Shown here in pieces: positions 56,646-64,000 of a stretch of 64,000 nt of DNA. This DNA comes from Silene conica. Lineage: Eukaryota; Streptophyta; Magnoliopsida; Caryophyllales; Caryophyllaceae. Positions within the stretch are counted from its first letter, which is position 1. Each line of letters begins with the position of its first letter. The stretch is taken from the NCBI GenBank assembly GCA_029255685.2, contig CM055316.2, positions 73,795,237-73,859,236 on the forward strand, written 5' to 3'. Under the pieces are notes generated by a model. That model did not search any database. It was not told the DNA's origin and worked only from the letters and a program-made list of their open reading frames with translations. Both the position numbers and the translations under genes were made by a program.

Positions 56646-57512
56646 AAAGAAGAGGAGGAGGCGGAAGACGAAGACGAAGATATTATAGATTCTCATACGA
56701 CTCGTGGGACCACTTCGTACAACCCGGGGATCGTTAGTTGAGTGGTTCAAGAGAATGCTCGGCTAAAACAACAAGACTCCGAGCAATCTTAGAGATTTAA
56801 GGCTGTTGAATACTTTTTTAGTCAAAAAGGCTTCTCTTCACTCAAAACTGTAACACAAGAGGTCCTTCTTAGCCTCGACGTGACTTTGATGATGACAATG
56901 ACGACAATGCTAGGTCGGCCAACTCTTTCACCCTTATCACCCCTTTCACCTCCGTTAATATAGGATAATTTAGTTGATTAGGTTAGTTTGTTTGTATTTA
57001 TATCTCTTTTGGATCGTTTTTTTTATTTCAGATTCTCCCGATGTAAGACTATGTAAGACTTTATTTTTAGTTATGAAAATGTTTTTCCAAATCTTGTCTC
57101 GGACAAATTGTTGTGTGCTGGGTTGCTTTGGCTGAAATCGGCACTGATTATGCATGTTTGCTGAAATGGGGATGTCAGGATTGACTAAAATCAGCCACTG
57201 CCTATAGAGGTTTACGACGGAAAAATCAATTTTTGCGACGGATTTCCCGTCGCAAAAATTTAGTGACCTTGACTTGGCCAGGATCAAGGTCAAAGTCAGT
57301 CAAAAGTTGCAACGAGAAATCCGTCGCAAAACTTGATTGACTTTGACTTGACCATGATCAAAGTCACGAAAAGTCAAAGTTTGCCACGAAATTCCCATTG
57401 CAAAAATTGACTTTCCTTAACTTTCATCATAGTCAAGGATTCCATTGCAAATTTTAGCGATGGGAATTTCGTCGCAGCGACAAAAAACCAAGATCATTGT
57501 TGTTTTGTAGTG

Positions 57513-59026
57513 GTAGTGGTGGTGGTTGATATAACGCGGTGGCTTGAGGGTGGGATGGTGTTTCCCTTCGCTAATAAGCAGCCGCGGAGTTTGATCGATG
57601 TGTGGCGTATGTGGTTGTGGGGGATCAATGTTAGGATGGTGCTGGTGGTGGCGTTGAGGATGGTGGGGATTCATAGGCGATGGTTAGCGGTCTTGGCCCA
57701 TTAGAGTATGTGGTGGTGATTCTGGAGGTCGAACATAGCATGTGGTGATGTGGAGAAGTGGTGGTAGCAGTGGTGGGTGGATATCGGCGGTGGTCGATAA
57801 TTGGGGTAGTAGGCGTGGTGGTGGTCCATTGATTAGAGTGGGGATGTGGTGGTGATAATGATGGATAAGAGGATATGGATGAATGATAGAGATGAAGAGG
57901 TATAGGATGAGCTCGAGGATTGATTTGGTTTGGGTTTCACTGATCCTAGGTGAACACCAAAACGATAAATAAGTTTTAACTCGAACCAAAACGATAATAT
58001 ATATTAGAAGAAAATTAAAGAGTGGAAATTTACCTGGTTAAAAAATAATAAAGACCGCAAAAAATCAGAGAAAATAAATCATTTATGAGGCCAGGGGTGT
58101 GATTCATGTTTATGGGAATGAAGTAATGTCTATGGCTAACCATTTATCTTTTCCTGAGAGTATTCGACCACGACGCGGGGATTAAACACTATAATTGATG
58201 ATGGATGCCCGACGGCTTAAGTCGAGCAAGTCTAGCAAATTAAGTTATAAGCTAAAAGTTAAATACAATAGCAATATCGTATAGTTTTGATAGAGAAAAA
58301 TTGTACTTCGTCTCAATCATTTGCTTGTCTTAAATTAAAATATATCTTACAAAGAATAAAAAAGGTTTAAAAAAATGATTGAGATAAAAGGAGTGACTAT
58401 CTTTTGTTAGTTGTAACTTGTAAGTTGTAATATAAAATGAATACATAAGTTTTAGAATACAAATACAATTTTAGGATATTCTCAGTTGTACCCCTCTATT
58501 ATTTCGTTTTCTAAGATCATTTCCTCGTTTTTCACCACAAAAAACTATAACCACAATATCTAAAAATTCAGGAAATGATAAAAAAAAGCAGACCACTAAT
58601 CTCGTAAAGGTCTTGAAGTTAAAAAAAATCACCGTTTTATGAACTCGAGTCGAGAGTTATGATTGGTCAATGTATTTTTAACAAATAAATTTTGACTGAT
58701 TGTAATTCCCGACTACAAAATTAGACAACGGTGTCAAACTGAAGATCTCGTGAAGTCGATCAATTAAAAAAACAAATTATCGTTTTTTGAACCCACAGCC
58801 GAGAGTTATCAACGGTTAAACTTTTTTTTGGCAGGTAAAGAGAGATACACCTTAGAAATTGAAGAGGTTGAGGGATACAAATGAGAATATCCCTACAATT
58901 TTTTAGTTACATAGCATATCACTTCATAAAGTAACACTGGGGAACCAATAAGGGTTGACTACAATGATAAAGAATCGACTTTCTAACCATGAACTCTAGA
59001 GTTCAATTCCCATTGAGATAAAAATA
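57513..59026. other. Gene-free stretch
   Basis: 57515-57860 is GGT/GTG-rich low-complexity sequence that mirrors the CCA-rich stretch before CACTA element 3. The remainder is AT-rich. A phrase AGAGTTATNAACGGTTAA-like near 58650 and 58810 hints at a small old duplication. No gene or RNA. Confidence 0.35.
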
Positions 59027-59249
59027 GGGTCGTGTTAAATATCGTCGACACATTACTAATTATCGTCGACACATTAACATGAAATACCCATTTTGCCCCC
59101 AGCAATCCTCTATATCTACAACTTCATTTTCGGACTTAAAAACTATATCGGGTTTTTACGAAATTCAAAAACTCGCTTTTCTTTGAAAATACAAAAATCG
59201 GTTTTCCTAGAAAATACAAAATCCACGTTTTGAAGAACGGTTTTCAACG

Positions 59250-61820
59250 ATGAGCGACAATGACGAGGTTAGTTTACGATTTTAATTTGTTTGAAATTTA
59301 CGATTTTAATTTGTTTGAAATTTACGATTTTAATTTGTTTGAAATTTAGGATTTGCAATATTGTAGAAGGAATTAGCGTAGATTCCCGAAGCCGGTTTGG
59401 AAAAAAAAAAAAAATGGCGGACGAAGAACAGTCACGCCTGAACTGGGTATGGGACGAAGGGAATTTTCGTCCAGGGTGGGTATGGGACGAATTATCTTTT
59501 CGTCCGGCACTGGTTTGGGACGAACCAGATTCACGTCTGGGACAGGTTCTGGACAAAAAATATTTTCGTCCCAGACCTGTTCTGGACGTAAATCATGTCT
59601 GTCCCATATTTTTTTTTTAAAGTAACCGTAACCCTAACCCCTAAACCGTAATCATGAACGTAATTATCGAACCGTGTGCAGGTTTATGACGATGGAGACG
59701 GTGTTGACTACTCTAGTCATTTTACAACCGATAAACTTTTTCGTTCGAGTGGAGAAGGGTTCAGTTGGGCATTTGAGTTAGCACTTAGTCTCGGGTTTGG
59801 AATAAAAAGAGCGAGCAACAAAAAAGTCGGTCGTCACACGAGTTTGGGACAGGATTATTTTGTTTGTCGGATGGGTGGACGACCTCCCTTAAATAGTGAT
59901 GCTGATACTTTGAGAAGGAGTAACACGGGTAGCTCGTGGTGCAATTGCAAATTCAGAATGAAAGCTGTTGAAATAGTAGAAGGTAGTTGGAGGGTGGTCA
60001 TGCTTTTCGGGTATCATAATCACGGGTTTGTGACGTATAGTGATGGCGATAGATATCACGCACGGTTTGATAAAGATGAGTTGGCTTTCATTGATGCCCA
60101 AGTTAGAGCTCATGTTACACCGGCGATTATTAGTGCGGATTTGCATCAGAGAAATCCTGGGAAGGCTAAACCTAATCGGCGACAAATCTACAATCGTTCT
60201 CAGAAAATAAGGGCCGAGGAAAGAGATGGGAGAAACCCGGCATAACAGATGTTGGCACTCGCGGTTCAGCATAAGTATGTCCATTTTTGGGTTACCGATG
60301 CGGAGGAGGATGAGCTTACCCACGTGTTCATGGCTCATCCAGAATCAGTTAAGATGTTTCGATCATACTACTATGTTGCGTTGGTCAATTTCACCTACAA
60401 GACAAACTTGTACGGTCTTCCGCTTATTGAGATGGTGGGTGTTACACCGGTTGGGAAGAGCTTTGTGATCGCTTATGCGATTGTTACTCATGAGTCCGAG
60501 GAGGGGTATGTTTGGGTTTTAGAGCGATTGAAGTCCCTTCTCAACGACGACGTTCAGCCTAATGTAATTGTCACAGATTTCGAACGGGGTTTGTTGAATG
60601 CGATTCCGACTGTTTTTCCTGATTCGGATCACTTGTTATGTCTTTGGCATATATATTCGAACGTGGAGACCAAAGCACTCAATATCACGGGCAAGGATAG
60701 TTGGGCTAAGTATGTAACTAGCATATTGTTTAAGGCAGTTGTTGAGGCGGAGACCCGAGAGTTGTTCGATGTTGCGTGGAGCGAGTTTGTTAGGAAATTT
60801 GCGGGTGTGGCGGCTTATGTTGAGGATCAGTGGATCCCGCACGTGGAAAAATGGGCCAAGTACAGAACGAACAAGATAATTCATTTCGGTAACACTACTA
60901 CTTCTCGTGTTGAGTCGGCTCATGCAAATCTGAAGAAGTGGTTGAATAGCGCGAAACTGGCTCTTGATAGCATTTGGATACGTTTCCATTCGTTGTTGGA
61001 AACGCAACATGTTGAGATCCGACACCGCTTGCAGTTATCTAGATCGGTACGGCTAACGGGTCTTCATCGATTGTTTTCCAGAATTACTTATAAAATATCA
61101 AAGGAAGGTATCATTGAAATGCGGGCAGAATTTGAAAGAGGCGCCAAGATGTTGGAAGAGGATTTATCGGCCAATTGCGGATGTGTGACGGCTACTACAC
61201 TGGGGTTGCTTTGTGCTTGTTCACTTCATCGCTTAGCTTATAATGGGCATCGAGTGCCTCTTGATGTGATACATCCATTTTGGAGGAAATTGGAGTACGA
61301 TGGTTCTGAAGCGATGCCTACTTGTGACGATGCTCGAGTTGAGGAGTTGTTTGATGAAATCAGGAATGCAGACCCCACTATGAGATCTACCATGTTCGAT
61401 GCCATATACTCTCAGTTGCATCCGGACGAGGAGGATGTACGCGAGCCTAAAGTGAACGAGAATCCGAGAGGACGTCCGAAAAAAGCAACTCGTAGGGAAC
61501 CGTCCGCCGTTGAGCATGCACGGATTCGGGTAAGCCTTGGTAGAGGTAGAGGTAGGGGTAGAGGCAGATCTACTACGCCCGATGGTTCACAACGTAATGG
61601 TGCTGCATTCACTACACCCCCCCGTTCCACTCCGAAGGGAGACGGTACTCCGTCGACAGCCCCCCCGTTCCACTCCGAAGGGAGTCGGTACTCCGTCATC
61701 GGGTTTCGGTACTCCATCATCTACTGTGACTACGAGTTCAGGGAGTTTCAGTGCATCACATTGTGCACCTTTAGAGGTGAATTACACCGTCGGTCAACCG
61801 AGGTACTTTCCTTATCTTGA
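59250..61820 (+). CDS. MULE transposase (MURA/FAR1-like), with one in-frame stop
   Basis: Exon 1 is 59250-59267 (MSDNDE), intron 59268-59681 (GTTAGT...TGTGCAG), and exon 2 starts at 59682 with VYDDGDGVDYSSHF. An N-terminal FAR1/WRKY-GCM1-type zinc region (CNCKFRMK ... GYHNHGF) is followed by a TAA codon at 60243-60245. The same frame then resumes: MLALAVQHKYVHFW, the MULE domain with TYKTNLYGLPLIEMVGVTP, VIVTDFERGLLNAI (second Asp), TTTSRVESAHANLKKWL (Glu), a SWIM-like NCGC...CACSLH zinc region and an AT-hook (PRGRPKKA). The first catalytic Asp, expected just before TYKTN, reads Asn (LVNFTYKTN), so the DDE triad looks incomplete. After about 61660 the frame leaves homology because of a 43 bp duplication. 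Transposase function is probably lost. Confidence 0.85.
59268..59681 (+). repeat. Repeats in the MULE intron
   Basis: Four copies of a 23-mer containing TACGATTTTAATTTGTTTG lie at 59275-59350. At 59435-59605 about six units of 30-33 bp carry GGGACGAA...TTCGTCC inverted pairs. A run of 12 A residues lies at about 59401. Confidence 0.8.
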
Positions 61821-62400
61821 CTTTCTCCCTCCGTGGTTTCCACACTATCTAGAAGCGTGGTTTGATCCTACTCCAGATGGTCACTGTGGTTATCGAGTTA
61901 TATCACATGCTTTACGGGGTGAGGGAGGTCATTTCACGATGGCTAGACGAGATCTGCTCCGAGAGATATGTAGTTCGGTCACGTACCGTGATGGTATTTA
62001 TGGACAGTGCCGATTTGAGTCCATAGATGTTGGTAGAGTTACAATTACGGATCAGGTACCGTGCGGGAGGGCTCATTGGATGGACACTTTTGATCTGTAT
62101 GGATACGCTACGATGTACAACTGGGTGATATGCTGTATTTCTGCCGCGGACGATGGAGATGGGCGGCGACATTGGGGAGGTAGTTCCACTTTCATGCCTT
62201 TACGAGCCCATATCGGAGTGCGTGCCCCTTACGGTGTCTTATGGGTATTACATACGGGAAACCACTTTGTGAGGCTTCGGGTGCGTCCCTTGTCACCTAT
62301 CCCACTGTTGGAGCTTGTGTCCTCCACATGTAGTGTGATAACGTCATTGCACATACCCTTGTACGGACAAGTGGGAGATTGTTGGGGCTGGTGTCCTTGA
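61537..62400 (+). CDS. OTU-type cysteine protease domain, MULE-linked
   Basis: The real domain probably starts near 61760 (NYTVGQPRYFPYLDFLPPWF). It contains DGHCGYR with Asp (codon 61876-61878) and Cys (61885-61887), the OTU active-site signature, and GNHFVRL with the expected catalytic His (62263-62265). OTU proteases remove ubiquitin or related modifiers. The upstream linker is rich in Pro-Ser-Thr-Gly and is the same sequence that ends the MULE transposase, one frame apart. The shift equals the 43 bp tandem duplication at 61617-61702, so ancestrally this was very likely one fused transposase-OTU protein. The last about 25 codons, after RVRPLSPIPLL, do not look like OTU sequence and probably read into LTR-element DNA. 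Confidence 0.8.
   Translation: MVEVEVGVEADLLRPMVHNVMVLHSLHPPVPLRRETVLRRQPPRSTPKGVGTPSSGFGTPSSTVTTSSGSFSASHCAPLEVNYTVGQPRYFPYLDFLPPWFPHYLEAWFDPTPDGHCGYRVISHALRGEGGHFTMARRDLLREICSSVTYRDGIYGQCRFESIDVGRVTITDQVPCGRAHWMDTFDLYGYATMYNWVICCISAADDGDGRRHWGGSSTFMPLRAHIGVRAPYGVLWVLHTGNHFVRLRVRPLSPIPLLELVSSTCSVITSLHIPLYGQVGDCWGWCP
61617..61702 (+). repeat. 43 bp tandem duplication in the transposase-OTU linker
   Basis: Two units start with a run of seven C at 61617-61623 and 61660-61666 and share CGTTCCACTCCGAAGGGAG. Unit length 43 is not a multiple of three, so the duplication moves the downstream OTU domain out of the transposase frame. Confidence 0.9.
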
Positions 62401-64000
62401 CAATTAAGTACAATGACTTATTAAATCTCTTTAAGGATCACAAGGGCATACTTTTGTATTATTACCAGTTGATCCACGTTTATCAATAACGGTTGGCTTG
62501 CTAGATAAGTTTGACGTTATTGTCATACGGATGGCGGTGATCAACTGGTCCCTATACGTCACACCTATAGGACACGTTTGGGAGATGTGAAGGTATGAAA
62601 ATACAGTCACATTTTGCCGGATATGACTAAACAGTTAGTCAGAGGTATTGACTATTAAATTAGTCAATAAGATGTTGAGATTATTATTTAATACGGATTA
62701 AATAATTTTAGCTAATACGGATTACATGTTTAATTCGTAAATTAAATATAAACGGTTATATATTTAATTAAATATTGTATTCGCGAATTAATATAAACAG
62801 TTATATTAATTTGGGTAATTATACAATATCGTATTTTATCAGACCATTATTAATATATCGACTATATTAATATCTGATAACATGCTACGATTTATAAATA
62901 AAACCCGCGATTATATTTTAGCAAAAACGGATCGAATCACGCATTAGAATAAGGTAAGAGTGGGAAGCCCACTCTCACCCTAACCCTAATTTCGGTCGAC
63001 CAAAGCAGTACAAGAGGAGAGGACTTCTCCTTTTGTCAGACGACTGATTTGACTGATAATCACATCTCAAGAAAAATTAGGGTTTTGAGAGCATTCTTCT
63101 CCCAAAACCTCAGATCTCACATCTAAAACCTTAATAGCTCTCCCTATATTGCAAGGCAGTTGGAGATGATTTCTAGCACACGCGGCCACGTCTCATTCTA
63201 AGTCTTGGGTGCAAGTTATAGTAGGGAATTTGTGTTAATTCCTATTCTTAGGCCATTCGCACAAGGACTAAAGGTTGTATTTCCTTTCATGCTTTTTATT
63301 AACTTATGACTATAATCACAATTGTATGTTTCATTATAATCCTGCAAGTTTGGGGCGAATACATGCTTTATTCCCCACAAGTGGTATCAGAGCCAGGCCA
63401 TGAAAATTTTACTTTTGTGTTTTTCATAAGTTTATTTAAAAGTTTTTGAAAAATCTCGTTTCTGTCGCTGTGTCGGTCGGTCGACCAGTTATAGCGGTCG
63501 GTCTACCGCCCCTGTGTGAGTTTTCTGTTTTTTTTTAAAAAAAAAAAAAAAAAAAAAACAGTTTCCTTTGTGAGGTTTCGATCTTGATTTTCGATTCCTG
63601 TTTACATATTGTTAATTAATCGATATTCTTGACAATATGTGAACCCTTGTTGATGTTAATTTTGATTTACTTGTTTTAATCAAAGTTTAAAAGGTAAAAA
63701 CTTGTTTTAATTTCAAAAAGTGCAGCGTTTTGCGTTTTCTGAAATTCGTTTTTACTGCCTGTTGGTCGGTCGACCTAATTGATAGGTCGGTCGACCGATT
63801 TTACTGTTGCAGAAAGTTTCCGTTTTTCGGCTGGAGGTCGGTCGACCACATGTTTAGGTCGGTCGACCTCCCCCCTGTAACAGACTCGTTTTTATTTTTT
63901 TTCCTCGAAAATAACATGTTTTATTTTCACATGGCCTTTAGTAATATACTGTATACGGAAATAGTATATTATTAATTTTAGTGAAACGGTTCACCCTCGT
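62380..64000 (+). mobile_element. Copia-like LTR retrotransposon, LTR plus leader (runs off the window)
   Basis: LTR TGTTGGGG...CCCCACA spans 62380-63379 (1.0 kb) and is followed by TGGTATCAGAGCC (63382-63394), the initiator-Met tRNA primer-binding site. The LTR resembles the nested solo LTR at 44415-45666. Immediately before the LTR, GTGGGAGAT (62371-62379) looks like the purine tract that normally precedes a 3' LTR in Copia elements. No gag is seen before the window ends. Confidence 0.8.
63472..63870 (+). repeat. GGTCGGTCGACC palindrome pairs in the Copia-like leader
   Basis: Three modules (63472-63512, 63763-63798, 63834-63870) each hold two copies of GGTCGGTCGACC or a one- or two-base variant, 9-12 bp apart. 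Their composition stands out against the AT-rich leader, which also has an A-tract at 63537-63559. Confidence 0.85.

Larger units (their letters stand above)
53685..57512 (+). mobile_element. CACTA element 3, short and defective
   Basis: The right terminus reads ...TTTTGTAGTG (57503-57512). The left end at 53685 reads CAGTACAAAAAAC, a changed CACTACAAAA. Subterminal repeats of GCGACGGATTTCCGTCGCAAA type occur at 53700-54180 and 57195-57480, together with phrases of GACTTTGACC. Only the 5' part of a TNP2 gene is present. An hAT MITE (54311-54802) is nested in the left half. It is deleted or non-autonomous and related to element 2 by its leader sequence. Confidence 0.78.
59027..62310 (+). mobile_element. 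MULE (Mutator-like) element with OTU domain, right end lost
   Basis: The left edge has TATCGTCGACACATTA twice (59047 and 59065 approximately), then AACATGAAATACCCATTTTG, typical of plant MULE terminal sequence. It encodes a FAR1/MURA-type transposase followed by an OTU-type protease. The right TIR is not seen; sequence passes into the LTR element at 62380. The start is approximate. Confidence 0.75.

Noticed and set aside
57417-57989. Histidine/proline-rich minus-strand frames
   Set aside because: Translation of GGT/GTG-rich low-complexity DNA after CACTA element 3.
1-64000. tRNA, rRNA or other structured RNA genes
   Set aside because: No convincing cloverleaf, A/B boxes or rRNA sequence was noticed by eye; a covariance-model scan could not be run here.

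Overview
This is plant nuclear DNA, most likely from a eudicot. It is AT-rich and dense in transposons, with only two convincing host genes. The evidence is a plant-type ERF transcription factor, a spliced ASCH-domain gene, and plant lineages of Helitron, CACTA, MULE, Stowaway, Harbinger and hAT elements, L1-like LINEs, and Copia and Ty3 LTR elements. No species can be named from the sequence alone.

Layout. 1-813 is the end of an autonomous Helitron (helicase C-terminus plus hairpin and CTAG terminus). 814-6827 is gene-free, with a TIR element, a Stowaway MITE and a second Helitron 3' end. 6828-about 22332 is a large CACTA (En/Spm) element. On the minus strand it carries a TNP2 transposase with one frame break and a second gene of 11 reconstructable exons that ends in a Ulp1-type (C48) protease domain. 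A 3.0 kb solo LTR sits in exon 9 of that gene. A 289 bp segment of the left flank is repeated just beyond the right end of the element. 24472-27986 is the host ASCH gene (six exons, MITE in intron 1). 30.0-32.3 kb holds nested MITEs and tandem repeats.

32.8-36.2 kb is a decayed Copia fossil, followed by a second CACTA element (36246-about 46400). That element contains a 5'-truncated LINE and a Ty3-type LTR element, and the LTR of the latter contains another solo LTR. 48388-49089 is the host ERF gene. 50299-52140 is a TIR element carrying a GC-rich ORF that looks like the C-terminal end of a non-LTR retrotransposon with a restriction-like endonuclease. 53685-57512 is a third, short CACTA element containing an hAT MITE. 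59.0-62.3 kb is a MULE whose transposase frame leads into an OTU-type cysteine protease. 62380-64000 is the LTR and leader of a Copia-like element that runs off the window.

The most unusual signal is inside the roughly 3 kb LTRs at 8538-11551 and 41951-46112. Each holds an array of about ten or eleven stem-loops. The units share a loop, but each unit has its own self-complementary stem. The array is bracketed by two copies of a roughly 40 bp motif and lies next to five GC-rich paired-palindrome modules. A similar GGTCGGTCGACC palindrome pair recurs three times in the leader of the unrelated Copia-like element at the right edge. The host genes do not appear to work together; the rest of the window is a record of nested insertions.
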